Of a DNA stretch of 64,000 nt, positions 1 to 9,733 are shown piece by piece; the stretch's first letter is position 1; every line of letters begins with the position of its first letter. A model generated the notes under the pieces. That model was not told the DNA's origin. It made no database searches and was given only the letters and a program-made list of their open reading frames with translations. A program made the position numbers and the translations under genes. Source of the DNA: Streptomyces chrestomyceticus JCM 4735 (GTDB lineage: Bacteria > Actinomycetota > Actinomycetes > Streptomycetales > Streptomycetaceae); NCBI RefSeq assembly GCF_003865135.1, contig NZ_BHZC01000001.1, positions 5,332,001 to 5,396,000 of the forward strand. The letters run 5' to 3'.

Positions 1-2
1 CC

Positions 3-812
3 GCTGCCGCCGCCGCCAGGCCGGAGCCGAAGCAGGACGACGGCGCGCGCCCGGCCGGCCCGCCGCGGGCGTCCGTCACCGATGTCGTACCCCGCCGTAC
101 GCTCGTCATCGCCGCGGTGGTCGTGGTGCTCGCCGTGCTCGGCACGGTGCTGGCCTTCGCGCTCAGCGGGAGCGACGAGAAGGACAGCGGCCGGGCGGCG
201 GGCACCGACACGGCGGCCACCGGCGCGGCCGGCTCTGCACCGGCCTCAGCCGGTGACACCGCAGGCGAGCCGACGGACGGCAAGCCGGGCGGCGGACAGA
301 ACGGCCGGAACGGTCAGAACGGCAAGCCGGGCGGTGACGGCAAGGACAAGGCACTGCCGCAGGGCTACGGGACGGTGTCCCACCCCGGGTTCCACTTCGC
401 CGTGGCGCTGCCGTCCGGCTGGAAGCAGACGGACACGGCCGGCCAGAACTCCGGCGCGATCTTCAGCGCCTCGGGCGGCTTCCCGCGCGTCCAGATCGAC
501 TACAACGCCAAGCCCGGCAGCGACGCCGCGGCCGCCTGGCGCAGCCTGGAGCCGGCCGTCCGCGGCAGCGTCCAGGACTACCGGCGCATCGACATCAAGC
601 CGATCGCGTGGCGGGGGTACCCGACGGTCGCCGACTGGTCGTTCACGCGCAAGCAGAGCGGTCAGGACGTCCGGGTGCTCAACCGCGGTTTCCGGGCGGA
701 CGACCAGCACGGCTACGCCATCATGGTCACCTGCAAGGCGGACGCCTGGGACGCGGCGGAGTGCCGGAACCTGCGGGACACCGCGTTCGCGACCTTCCAG
801 GTGAAGGACTGA
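3..812 (+). CDS. C-terminal part of a membrane-anchored protein (5' end outside the window)
   Basis: The frame is open to the left edge, so the start lies outside. Visible in order are a Pro/Ala-rich cytoplasmic stretch, one membrane helix (about 117-170, residues VVVVLAVLGTVLAFAL), a Gly/Asn/Lys-rich linker, and a globular extracytoplasmic domain of about 150 residues from 370 to the stop. That domain (GFHFAVALPSGW near its start, two Cys near the end) resembles the C-terminal domain of the next gene (PEGFQVAVHQGW). Streptomyces Ser/Thr kinases and kinase-like proteins often have a kinase, helix and external domain in this order. The missing N-terminus may therefore be a kinase domain, but this is inferred from the neighbour only. 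Confidence 0.6.
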   Translation, partial: AAAAARPEPKQDDGARPAGPPRASVTDVVPRRTLVIAAVVVVLAVLGTVLAFALSGSDEKDSGRAAGTDTAATGAAGSAPASAGDTAGEPTDGKPGGGQNGRNGQNGKPGGDGKDKALPQGYGTVSHPGFHFAVALPSGWKQTDTAGQNSGAIFSASGGFPRVQIDYNAKPGSDAAAAWRSLEPAVRGSVQDYRRIDIKPIAWRGYPTVADWSFTRKQSGQDVRVLNRGFRADDQHGYAIMVTCKADAWDAAECRNLRDTAFATFQVKD

Positions 813-1081
813 CCTGCCGCGGCCCGCGTACCGCAGAGGTGCGCAGGCCGACGAGGTGTGCGCGGCGCCATCCGCAGGGCGCGAGCGAAGTCCTGGGGGA
901 ACTGTTGGCCGGAGCGCTCCTCAACCCACGCCCCCGGCACGTATCGTGAGACCCCGAAGACCGTACGCAGCCGCAATCGGAGGGAATGCGACCGGTTTTG
1001 ACCACTGGGGGTAACCAGTGGAACCGGGAGCTCCCGGGCAAAGCCGGGCAGGCGGCGTGAATCGCGCGCTGGGGAGGCGTC

Positions 1082-3980
1082 GTGGACGAGTACGCGGGAA
1101 GAGTGCTCGCCGAGCGCTACCGCCTGCCGGTGCCGCCGGCGGACGAGTACGAGTTCGCCGAGACCCGCGCCTTCGACACGTACAGCGGGCAGGAGGTCCT
1201 CGTACGCCAGGTGCCGCTGCCCGAAGTCGTGGACGCGGAACTCCTGGACACCGGGCGCCCGGACGGGCCCGGAACCGGGTACGGACACGGGTACGGGCAG
1301 GGCCATGGACACGGCCACGGGCACCGGGTGTCCGGCGCCGACCGTACGCCGCGGGACCCCGCCGTACGGCGCGCCCTGGAGGCCGCGACCGCCGCGGCCC
1401 GGCTGCCCGACCACCCGCAGCTCGACCAGGTCTTCGACGTCTTCGCCCAGGACGGCAGCCTGTGGATCGTCAGCGAACGCATCGCCGCCCGCCCGCTCGC
1501 CGCGCTCCTCGCCGAACGCACCCTCACCCCGCACCGTGCGGCGGAGGTCGCCGCCGACATCCTCACCGCCCTGCGCGCCCTGCACGCGCACGGCTGGACC
1601 CACCGCAACATCACCGTCCGCACGGTCCTGGTCTGCGACGACGGGCGGGCGATCCTGACCGGCCTGGCCGCGGGCGCGGCGGAGGAAGCGCTGTGCGGGT
1701 ACGACCCGGTCCCTGGGGAGGAGCCGGGCGGGGGCGCGGGGGAGCGTGCGGCGGGCCCGGGGGAGGGCTCCGGGGCGGGGCATGCTCCTGTGCCGGAGCA
1801 GGCTTCCGTGTCGGGGCGGGCTTCCGCGCCGGGCGGGACGGTGGCGGAGCCGGCCGTTCCCGGAGCGGTGGCCGGGGGCGGTGCCGCAGCCGGGGAGCCG
1901 GGCGGTGTCACGCCCGAAGCGGACGCACGCCGGGCCCGGGCCGGGGCCATAGCCGCCTACCGGGCGGGCACCCGGGCGGCGGCCGCCCGTACGGCCACCG
2001 GGGAGAACGCGACGGCGGCCACCGACCCCGCGCACCCCGCCGACCCGCACTTCAGCCCGTACCGGGACCACATCACCGCACCGACGCCACCGGTATCGCA
2101 GACGCCACCGGCATCACCCGCCGCCCCGTCGCGGCCGGGCAGCGTCACGTACGGCGGCAGCCTTCCAGGGCCGGGGACGGTCGCGGGAGCGCGGCCCGGA
2201 GGCATCCAGGTGCCGCACCCGCTGCCGGTGCAGCGCCCGGCGCCGGAGGCGGGTCCTTCCTTGGCCAAGGAGCCGGCGGAATCGAATCTTCCGAAGCCTC
2301 CGCAGTCTTCGCGGCAGCCGCAGCCTTTGGAGCGCCCGGAGCATCCGGACCCGGCCGTTCCGTACGGGCGCCCCGGCGCGGCCCTGGCCGCCGAGCGGGC
2401 ACGGCAGACACGGATCAACGTCGTCGGCCCAGTCACCGAGCGCTGGGCGCCGGAGCAGGCCGGCCCGGTGCACGCCAACTGGCAGCTCGCGCCGCCGATC
2501 GGCCCCGCCACCGACCTGTGGGCGGTCGGCGCGCTGCTGTTCCGGATCGTGCAGGGGCACTCCGCCTACCCCGAGGACAGCGCTGCCGAGCTGGTGCAAC
2601 TGGTGTGTTCGGAACCGCCGTCGTACGCCGAGGAGTGCGGCGCGCTGCGCCCGGTCGTCGAGTCGCTGATGCGCCAGGACCCGGCCGACCGCCCGGACTT
2701 CGAGGAACTGCGCGGCTGGCTGCGGTCGCTGATCCGTACCGCGCCGGAGCCCGAGGTGGGAAGCCGTGTCGTGACCGTACCGTCGCTGGACGGGCCGGGC
2801 GACTCGCGGCGGCTCCCGATCCTCCGGCGCCGGGGCGAGCTCGTCCGCAAGGGGCGGCACAAGAAGGCGCGCCAGTCCCGGCCGCCGCGCCCGGCCAAGC
2901 CGCCGCGGCAGCCGAAGGGCAAGCGCCCGGCCGTGGCGTACCGGGAGACCACCCAGCACGCCCAGCCCGGCCTCACCGAAGCGCCCGCCGAGCAGCAGCC
3001 GCAGCCCCTCATACCGCCGCCGCCCCAGGCCCAGGCCCAGGCCCAGCACCCGTCCCAGTTCCCGTCACCTCCTCAGTACCAGCCTCCCGCCCACCCGTTC
3101 GCGCCCGCCCCCAAGACGGCCGGTACCCCCACGAGAACGACCAGTCCCAGCAGCCCCACCAGTCCTCTCAGCCTCAGCACCCCTCCGCCCCGCCCCCGCA
3201 CCGGCCCGAACCGCCCGCCCCGCCAAGCAGCCCCGCCCGGCCAAGCAGCTCCGGCGGACCGAGGGCGCCTCGTCCCCGGGTGGCCGCAGCCCGCGCCGCC
3301 TCGGGCTGCTTCTCGTCGGGTTGGTGATCCTGCTGGTGGTGGGCACGATCCTGGTCGCGGTGCTGTTCATGCCGAAGGCCGGCTCGGGGGAGGGCGGCGC
3401 GGCCGGCGTCCGCGAGCGCAAGGGCGCCGTGGGCATGCAGACCTCGACACCTGACGGCGGCGCCGGCGGGCGGTCCGGCGACCAGGGCGAGCGCAAGCAG
3501 CAGCCGCAGACGACCGAACCCGCCGACCTCGCCGAGGGCTTCGCGGTACGCAAGGACCCGGAAGGCTTCCAGGTCGCCGTCCACCAGGGCTGGCAGCGCC
3601 GCGGGGAGAACGAGCGCGGCCAGGTCCGTTATCTGGGGAACGACTTCGAGCTGCTGATCGTGCCCGGCCGCGACACCACGTCCCGCTACGGCACCGACCC
3701 GATGGCCTACCAGCAGGACAAGGAGGCGGAACTGGCCCCGTACCGGGAGTCCAGTTGGTCCGGCTCCTCCGGCCTGCGCCGTATCGACGTCGGTCAGGCC
3801 GCGATGGCCGAGGGCACCTTCACCTGGCAGGACAGCAGCGGTCGCCAGGTCTACGTACGCAACCTCGCGATGATCCACAACGGCCGCTACCACGTCGTCC
3901 AGGTCATCGGCCCGGACAACGAACGCCGCGAGGTCGACCGCCTCTACGACCAGGCGACGGGCTCCTACCGCCCCAACTAG
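1082..3980 (+). CDS. Membrane-anchored pseudokinase-like protein, reading frame broken near the membrane segment
   Basis: GTG start at 1082 with GGGGAGG just upstream. The N-terminal 300 residues have a kinase-like layout, but the catalytic loop reads HRN instead of HRD (about residue 173), the DFG position reads LTG, and the ATP-lysine position has no VAIK motif. A catalytically dead pseudokinase is likely. A long Ala/Pro-rich insertion splits the kinase lobe, which resumes with ATDLWAVGALLFRI near 2510. The frame runs to about 3105 in frame 2. The natural continuation (YPHENDQSQQPHQ) lies in frame 1, and the membrane helix plus external domain (3303-3980) lie in frame 3. This means two one-base losses, or one net shift, between about 3105 and 3240 in C-rich DNA. 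The external domain resembles that of the preceding gene. Confidence 0.6.
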
Positions 3981-4107
3981 CCCCGCCGCGCCACTTCCTG
4001 GGCGACGGCCTGGCAACCGGCCACACCACCTTCGCACCCCCTCGTCATCCCCTGCCGGCCCTCGCCGCGCGCCTTGTCGGCTCCGGGCCGCACGGCTAGC
4101 CTCGTAA

Positions 4108-4122
4108 CTGACGGCCCGTCAG
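4108..4122. promoter_or_regulatory. Palindromic operator, CTGACG-N3-CGTCAG family, exact copy
   Basis: CTGACGGCCCGTCAG, 58 bases before the amidohydrolase start. Six-base arms and a 3-base spacer are typical of a TetR-family dimer site. The assignment as an operator is inferred from its recurrence at catabolic promoters in this window. Confidence 0.7.
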
Positions 4123-4180
4123 AAAGCGACCCGCGTACACCCGTCGGCACCGCTCGGATGAACCGCGTGAGGGGAACCAG

Positions 4181-5368
4181 ATGGAGCTACCGCGCATCGT
4201 CAGCGTCGACGACCACGTCATCGAGCCCGCGCACCTCTTCGACACCTGGCTGCCGGCGAAGTACCGGGCGCGGGGCCCGCAGCCGCTGACCGCGGGCATC
4301 GGCGAGCTGGCGTACACCGGCGGCAAGTACGTGATCACGATGGACCCGGACGGGCCGCCCACCGACTGGTGGATCTACGAGGACCTGCAGTTCCCGTACA
4401 AGCGCAACATCGCCGCCGTCGGCTTCGACCGCGACGACATGACGCTGGAGGGCATCACCCGCGCCGAGATGCGGCGCGGCTGCTGGGACCCGAAGGCGCG
4501 CCTCGCGGACATGGACCTCAACCACGTCGAGGCGTCGCTGTGCTTCCCGACCTTCCCCCGGTTCTGCGGCCAGACGTTCGCCGAGGCGCGGGACAAGGAG
4601 GTCGCCCTGGCGTGCGTCCGCGCGTACAACGACTGGATGGTGGAGGAGTGGTGCGGGGACAGCGGCGGGCGGCTGATCCCGCTGTGTATCGTCCCGCTGT
4701 GGGACATCGGCCTGGCGGTGACCGAGATACGGCGGAACGCGGCGCGCGGGGTGCGGGCCGTGACGTTCAGCGAGATTCCGACCCACCTCGGGCTGCCGTC
4801 GATCCACTCGGGTTACTGGGATCCGTTCTTCGCGGTCTGCGAGGAGACCGGGACGGTGGTCAACATGCACATCGGGTCCAGTTCGCAGATGCCGGCCGCC
4901 TCCCCGGACGCGCCGCCCGCCGTCCAGGCGTCGCTGAGCTTCAACAACGCCATGGCGTCGATGATGGACTTCCTCTTCAGCGGGGTGCTGGTGAAGTTCC
5001 CGACCCTGAAACTCGCCTACAGCGAGGGGCAGATGGGCTGGATTCCGTACGCCCTGGAGCGCGCGGACGACGTGTGGGAGGAGCACCGCGCCTGGGGCGG
5101 GGTACGCGACCTCATTCCCGAGCCGCCCTCCACGTACTACTACCGGCAGATCTTCTGCTGCTTCTTCCGCGACAAGCACGGTATCGCCTCGCTGGACGTG
5201 GTCGGCCGGGACAACGCGACCTTCGAGACCGACTACCCGCACGTGGACTCGACCTTCCCGCACACCAAGGAGGTCGCCCTCGACCACGTGAAGGGCCTGG
5301 ACGAAGAGACCGTGTACAAGCTGATGCGCGGCAACGCGATCCGCATGCTCGACCTCGACCTCGCCTGA
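4181..5368 (+). CDS. Amidohydrolase-2 family metal-dependent hydrolase
   Basis: 395 residues, ATG start preceded by GAGGGGAACC. The protein belongs to the TIM-barrel amidohydrolase-2 group (ACMSD/LigW-like decarboxylases and hydrolases). It has an N-terminal VDDHVIEP signature, HIGSSS in mid-barrel and ETDYPHVDST near the C-terminus, where the family places a metal-ligating Asp. The subfamily has Glu in place of the second His of the classical HxH. It is closely similar along its length to the second amidohydrolase at 57112. The stop overlaps the start of the next acyl-CoA dehydrogenase (TGATG), so the three genes 4181-7484 form an operon led by the operator at 4108. The substrate is unknown. 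In Actinobacteria such genes sit in CoA-ester catabolic clusters. Confidence 0.85.
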   Translation: MELPRIVSVDDHVIEPAHLFDTWLPAKYRARGPQPLTAGIGELAYTGGKYVITMDPDGPPTDWWIYEDLQFPYKRNIAAVGFDRDDMTLEGITRAEMRRGCWDPKARLADMDLNHVEASLCFPTFPRFCGQTFAEARDKEVALACVRAYNDWMVEEWCGDSGGRLIPLCIVPLWDIGLAVTEIRRNAARGVRAVTFSEIPTHLGLPSIHSGYWDPFFAVCEETGTVVNMHIGSSSQMPAASPDAPPAVQASLSFNNAMASMMDFLFSGVLVKFPTLKLAYSEGQMGWIPYALERADDVWEEHRAWGGVRDLIPEPPSTYYYRQIFCCFFRDKHGIASLDVVGRDNATFETDYPHVDSTFPHTKEVALDHVKGLDEETVYKLMRGNAIRMLDLDLA

Positions 5369-6504
5369 TGGACCTGGCGTACGCGCCCGAGGAGGAGGAG
5401 TTCCGGGCCCGGCTCCGGGAGTGGCTGGCCAAGACGCTCCCGGACCTGCCCGCCCGGCCCGACCCGCTGGACTGGCCGGGCCGCCGCGCCTACGACCTCG
5501 GCTGGCAGCGGCGGCTGTACGACGCCGGGTACGGCGCGGTGCACTGGGACGCCTCGCCCACCGTGCGGCTGATCTTCCTGGAGGAGACGGAGCGTGCCGG
5601 CGCGCCCTATGTGGGCGCCAACTTCGTCGGGCTGCTGCACGCCGGACCGACCATCGCCGCCGAGGGCACGGACGAGCAGCGCGCCCGCTGGCTGCCGCCC
5701 GTCGTGCGCGGTGACGAGGTGTGGTGCCAGGGCTTCAGCGAGCCGGAGGCGGGCTCCGACCTCGCCGCCCTGCGTACCCGCGCCGTACGGGACGGCGACG
5801 AGTACGTGGTCACCGGACAGAAGATCTGGACCTCGCACGCGGAGATCGCGGACTGGTGCGAGTTGCTGGTGCGTACGGATCCGGAGGCGCCCCGGCACCG
5901 GGGGATCTCCTGGCTGGCGATGCCGATGGACGCCCCCGGGATCACCGTACGGCCGCTGCGTACGCTCGCCGGCCCGGCCGAGTTCGCGGAGGTCTTCCTC
6001 GACGGGGTGCGGGTGCCGGTGGCCAACCGGGTCGGCGCCGAGCACGACGGCTGGCGGGTCACCATGGTCACGCTCTCCTTCGAGCGGGGCACCGCCTTCG
6101 TCGGCGAGGTGGTGGCCTGCCGCCGTACGCTCGGCGAGCTGGCCCGCGCGGCACGGGCGAACGGGCGCTGGGACGACCCGGTGCTGCGCCGTCGGCTGGG
6201 CCGGCTGAACGCCGAGTTCACGGCCCTGTGGCGGCTCATCCAGCGCAACGTCGGCGCGGCCCGGGACGCGGGCGGGGTGCCGGACGCGGGCGGCTCGGTC
6301 TTCAAGCTGCGCTACTCGCAGGTCCGCCAGGAGCTGTACGACGCGGCCGCCGAGGTGCTGGGGCCGTCCGGCGCGCTCGACGCGGACCAGCGGTGGACGG
6401 CGGACCGGCTGTCGTCCCTCTCGTACACGATCGCCGCCGGTACGTCGCAGATCCAGCGCGACATCATCGCCGAGCGCATCCTCGGCCTGCCGAAGGGACG
6501 GTGA
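5368..6504 (+). CDS. Acyl-CoA dehydrogenase, larger-subunit type
   Basis: 378 residues, translationally coupled to the amidohydrolase (TGATG overlap). It is a full acyl-CoA dehydrogenase fold: N-terminal helical domain, the CQGFSEPEAGSDLAALRT and GQKIWTSHAE segments of the flavin/acyl-binding beta domain, and a C-terminal four-helix domain ending GTSQIQRDIIAERILGL. It would oxidise an acyl-CoA to the 2-enoyl-CoA with FAD. The following gene is a second, more divergent dehydrogenase. Adjacent pairs like this form alpha2-beta2 heterotetramers in actinobacterial steroid side-chain degradation (FadE26/27, FadE28/29 type), and that is the likely arrangement here. The substrate is not determined. 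Confidence 0.9.
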   Translation: MDLAYAPEEEEFRARLREWLAKTLPDLPARPDPLDWPGRRAYDLGWQRRLYDAGYGAVHWDASPTVRLIFLEETERAGAPYVGANFVGLLHAGPTIAAEGTDEQRARWLPPVVRGDEVWCQGFSEPEAGSDLAALRTRAVRDGDEYVVTGQKIWTSHAEIADWCELLVRTDPEAPRHRGISWLAMPMDAPGITVRPLRTLAGPAEFAEVFLDGVRVPVANRVGAEHDGWRVTMVTLSFERGTAFVGEVVACRRTLGELARAARANGRWDDPVLRRRLGRLNAEFTALWRLIQRNVGAARDAGGVPDAGGSVFKLRYSQVRQELYDAAAEVLGPSGALDADQRWTADRLSSLSYTIAAGTSQIQRDIIAERILGLPKGR

Positions 6505-6512
6505 GGGGCGCC

Positions 6513-7484
6513 GTGGACCTCCGACCCACCGCTGATCAACGGGCCTTGCAGGCGGGAACCCGCGAACTGCTGACGCGGTGCTTCGGGCGGGACCGGCTGC
6601 GGGAGGCGGTGGAGGCCCCCGCGCTCGACCGCGCGCTCTGGCGCGAGCTGGGCGCGGCCGGGCTCTTCGCGCTGCGGCTGCCGGAGGCGGACGGCGGGGT
6701 GGGGCTCGGCCTGCCGGACGCGGTGCTGGTCTTCGAGGAGGCCGGACGGGCGCTGCTGCCGGGGCCGCTGGTGGCGGGAGAGCTGCTGGCGGGGGTGGTG
6801 CCGGGGGTGGCCACGGGGGAGCGGGTGGCGGGGCTGTGCGATGCGGGGAGGGGCGGGGAGGTGCTGTGGGAACACCCTGGGGACTGCGACGAGTTGATCT
6901 TGCTGGAGGACGGGACGGACGCCCACGGCAGAGCGTTCTGGAACGCCCCGGACTGGCCTGTCCTGGAGCCCGTCCGCTCGATCGACCCGCTGACGCCGCT
7001 CGCGCGCGTGACGTCCTACCCGCGCCGCGCGCCGCGCTCTCTGGACGTGCCCCGGCTGCGCCGCGAGGCCGCCCTGCTGACGGCGGCGCTCCAGTTGGGC
7101 AGCGCTGCCCGTACGGTCGAGATGGCCGTGGAACACGCCCGGCGCCGAGAGCAGTTCGGCGTACGCATCGGATCGTTCCAGGCGGTGAAACATCTGTGCG
7201 CCGAGATGCTGATACGAGTGGAAATGGCGCGAAGTGCCGTATATGCGGCTTCGCTCACCGCAAAGTCACTCCCTGTAGTCGTCGCCAAGGTGCTCGCCGA
7301 CGAGGCCGCCGTGCGCAACGCCCGGGACTGCCTCCAGGTCCACGGCGGAATGGGCTTCACCTGGGAGGCCGACGTCCATTTGCATCTCAAACGGGCATGG
7401 CTCCGAGTCGAACAGTGGCAAAGCGGCGGAAAAGCGGAGGAAGCGCTCGCCGAGGCGCTGCTGACCGGCCATGACGGTGAGTAG
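6513..7484 (+). CDS. Acyl-CoA dehydrogenase, smaller partner subunit
   Basis: 323 residues from the GTG at 6513, preceded by GAGGGG. An in-frame GTG at 6501 overlapping the upstream stop is the alternative start. The central flavin-binding beta domain is degenerate and shortened, while the C-terminal helical domain is well kept (RREQFGVRIGSFQAVKH, then LQVHGGMGFTWEADVHLHLKRAW). This is typical of the partner subunit of heteromeric actinobacterial acyl-CoA dehydrogenases. It is probably obligately paired with the gene just upstream. No regulatory site lies between them. Confidence 0.85.
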   Translation: MDLRPTADQRALQAGTRELLTRCFGRDRLREAVEAPALDRALWRELGAAGLFALRLPEADGGVGLGLPDAVLVFEEAGRALLPGPLVAGELLAGVVPGVATGERVAGLCDAGRGGEVLWEHPGDCDELILLEDGTDAHGRAFWNAPDWPVLEPVRSIDPLTPLARVTSYPRRAPRSLDVPRLRREAALLTAALQLGSAARTVEMAVEHARRREQFGVRIGSFQAVKHLCAEMLIRVEMARSAVYAASLTAKSLPVVVAKVLADEAAVRNARDCLQVHGGMGFTWEADVHLHLKRAWLRVEQWQSGGKAEEALAEALLTGHDGE

Positions 7485-7898
7485 TGCATTGTGTGCGGAA
7501 TGTCGGACTCCGTACACACAAGCGGTCACGGAGGGTCGAAATCGGGTGGTGTCCTGGGCGTAACTCGTCACAGGGGGGAGTCGGCGCCCCGCTCGGGTAC
7601 GCTCCCTTGGGTGCGAGTGGTTCTGAGGCGCAACAGTTCCCGTGAGGTCGTGGCGACCGACCCGGGATGCCGAACGCGCTCCACCCGCCCTCGAAGGAGG
7701 GGTGTGAAGCCCTCTTGTTCGACTCCCGGCAATGCGCGTCGCACAGTATGCACCACGCATACTCCCTTGCGCTGGAATATGCCCGAAGCGCTTGTTGGGG
7801 TGACTGAACGTCAACCATGCTGTGCATCACCGGGGTCACGGAGTGTGACCCCGAGGAGGCGCGAGGCGATGTGTCCGCCGGTTCGGATGGTGTGAGCG
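7485..7898. other. Intergenic region with one doubtful small ORF
   Basis: 414 bases between the acyl-CoA dehydrogenase operon and the ATPase gene. A 46-codon frame (ATG 7667 to TGA 7805-7807) has no clear ribosome site and unusual third-base choice. TTCGACTCC at 7709 looks like a tRNA T-loop, but no stems form around it. The region probably holds the promoter of the ATPase gene. Confidence 0.4.
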
Positions 7899-8372
7899 GT
7901 GCAGGTGCTTCAGGTGCAGTTGGAAGTCCGGCCTGACCCCGCGGAGGTGGGGCGGGCCCGGAGGTGGGCCAGGTCGCGGCTGGCCGGCTCGGGTATAGAG
8001 GCCGACGAGCCGTTGGCGGAGACGCTGATCCTGCTGATCTCCGAGTTGGTCACCAATGCCGTCGTGCATACCGGGAACCCCGCCGAGCTGCGGATGTGCT
8101 TCTCGGGTTCGGGTGCCGTGGTGGGCACCGTACGGGTCGAGGTCGCGGACCGCAGCACCCGCGCGCCACGCCCCCGGCGGGCCGACGGCGACGACACGAA
8201 CGGCCGCGGACTGGAGCTGGTCGACGGCCTGGCGGACCGCTGGGGCTGGCGGCCCGAGGGGACCGGCAAGAGCATCTGGTGCGAGGTGGACCGCGCCCAG
8301 TCGATGCTGATGGCGGCCGGGTCGGACCTGGGGGCGTACGACCCGCACTGCTCCGTACCGCACCGCGCCTGA
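7899..8372 (+). CDS. RsbW-like anti-sigma/ATP-binding regulatory protein
   Basis: 157 residues, GTG start. A GHKL/HATPase_c_2 domain fills the protein: the N-box helix carries LISELVTNAVVHTG, where the Glu-Asn pair binds Mg-ATP, followed by VEVADRS and the G-rich loop region DTNGRGLELVDGLADRWGW. Streptomyces encode many such single-domain relatives of SpoIIAB/RsbW, which bind anti-anti-sigma factors or sigma factors. No partner gene is adjacent. It does not look connected to the flanking catabolic genes and has no copy of the repeated operator in front of it. Confidence 0.85.
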   Translation: MQVLQVQLEVRPDPAEVGRARRWARSRLAGSGIEADEPLAETLILLISELVTNAVVHTGNPAELRMCFSGSGAVVGTVRVEVADRSTRAPRPRRADGDDTNGRGLELVDGLADRWGWRPEGTGKSIWCEVDRAQSMLMAAGSDLGAYDPHCSVPHRA

Positions 8373-8468
8373 CCGTCCGGCCGTCCGGCCGAAGGAAAGT
8401 CCGGACCAGGTGTTGACGTGGCGTGGCCAGGTGATCACGCTGGGGCGGAGCGATTCGCCGCGAGGGGA

Positions 8469-8498
8469 CGCCGAGGGTACGGGGCCGGGGCCTCGGCG
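8469..8498. terminator. Hairpin between convergent genes
   Basis: CGCCGAGG pairs perfectly with CCTCGGCG across a 14-base loop. It lies between the convergent ATPase and cyclase genes. There is no T-run, which is usual in Streptomyces. Confidence 0.4.
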
Positions 8499-8590
8499 AG
8501 CGCGGGTCGTGTCCCGTAGCCGGGTGGTGGTCCGTGGTGCCACGCTCGGGGTGCGCACGGGCGTACCGCCACCCGGCTGGGGCGACCGCC

Positions 8591-9532
8591 TCAGAGGACC
8601 GCGACCGGCGCCACCGGCGTGCCGGCGCCGCCCACGAACGGCTCGGCCATCGCGGTGAGGAAGAAGGCGTAACGGTTCTCCTCCGCGCAGGCCCCGGCCA
8701 GCTCCTCCAGATTCCAGTTCTGGCCCTGGATCATGCCCATCTCCACCAGGTGCAGCGCGTGCACCGGCATCCAGAGGCCGTCGATCTCCGGCGGGAAGAT
8801 CTCGAAGGTGAGCGTGTCGGCGGCGACGGCCGCGACGTCACGGGCGTGGAACCACTCGGGCGTACGGACCGACAGCCCGGGTGACGGGAAGGCGTACGCG
8901 TCCCGGTCGCCCGCCAGGTAGTGCTGGATCTGCCCGGTACGGACCAGCACGATGTCGCCGGGCCTTACCCGCGTCCCGGCCAGCTCCTCCGCCGCGTCCA
9001 GATCCTCCGGCGTCACCGCGTGACCGGCGGGCAGCCTCCCGGGCCTGTCGGAGTCCCCGCAGCGCGCGCGGGCCACGTCGAGCAGGACGCCGCGCGAGAC
9101 GATCGGGGGCGCCTTCTCGATGCCGTGGACGGTGGCGCCGCCGTGTGCGGTGACGGAGTCGGCGGGGCGGTTGTTGTAGAGCCGGCCGGAGTGCGAGACA
9201 TGGGACAGGCCGTCCCAGTGGGTGGCCGCCTGGAGGCCCATGGTGACGGCGTCGTCGGAGACGGCCACGGTCCCCGGGCCGAAGATCTCCTGGTTGATCG
9301 CGGTCATGGTGTGCAGGGGGTTGACGCGGCCGGGGATCAGGCCGGTCTGCACACCGTCCTGCCGCAGCGGCAGCGCGAGGGCGATACGGCGGCCGGAGCG
9401 GACGGTGGCGGCGGCCTCCCGTACGACGCCGGGCGTGAGCAGGTTGAGCGTGCCGATCTCGTCGTCCGCGCCCCAGCGGCCCCAGTTGTTCACGCGCTTG
9501 GCGAGGGCGTGGAACTCGGCGGGGAGTGACAT
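8591..9532 (-). CDS. Cyclase family protein (kynurenine-formamidase-like metal hydrolase)
   Basis: 313 residues. It belongs to the cyclase/kynurenine formamidase superfamily, whose active-site metal is bound by a HxGTHxD-type motif. The corresponding segment here is ATHWDGLSHVSHSG. A conserved RPGDIVLVRTG and a C-terminal VHALHLVEMG are also typical. Family members hydrolyse amides or lactone-like rings, so a ring-opening or formamide-hydrolysis step is plausible. It is transcribed divergently from the SDR at 9734, with the repeated operator at 9697 between them, so both are probably co-regulated. Confidence 0.8.
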   Translation of the reverse strand: MSLPAEFHALAKRVNNWGRWGADDEIGTLNLLTPGVVREAAATVRSGRRIALALPLRQDGVQTGLIPGRVNPLHTMTAINQEIFGPGTVAVSDDAVTMGLQAATHWDGLSHVSHSGRLYNNRPADSVTAHGGATVHGIEKAPPIVSRGVLLDVARARCGDSDRPGRLPAGHAVTPEDLDAAEELAGTRVRPGDIVLVRTGQIQHYLAGDRDAYAFPSPGLSVRTPEWFHARDVAAVAADTLTFEIFPPEIDGLWMPVHALHLVEMGMIQGQNWNLEELAGACAEENRYAFFLTAMAEPFVGGAGTPVAPVAVL

Positions 9533-9696
9533 GGGGGCTCCTGGGGGCGGTCGAGGGGGCGCGTCGGTGTGGGTGTCGGGTGTGCGTCGGTGCGGGCGGC
9601 GGGTGCGTTTCGGCGGTTGCGCTGCGGGCGGCTGCGCCGCGGACGCCGCTCCAGGCTGCGCCGGGTCTTGTGCTCGGTGCGGGTCTGCTCAAAAAT

Positions 9697-9711
9697 CTAA
9701 CGGGCCGTCAG
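9697..9711. promoter_or_regulatory. Palindromic operator, one mismatch
   Basis: CTAACGGGCCGTCAG lies between the divergent cyclase and SDR genes. It differs from the consensus CTGACG-N3-CGTCAG by one base in the left arm. Confidence 0.65.
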
Positions 9712-9733
9712 AAACTGCGGGAAGGGGCGCGGC

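Noticed and set aside
246..710. Open frames antisense to many genes, here and throughout the window
   Set aside because: They lack ribosome sites and protein-like composition and mirror the GC-rich codon pattern of the real gene on the other strand.
7705..7725. tRNA-like T-loop TTCGACTCC
   Set aside because: The flanking bases do not form the T-stem or acceptor stem, and no anticodon arm is found.
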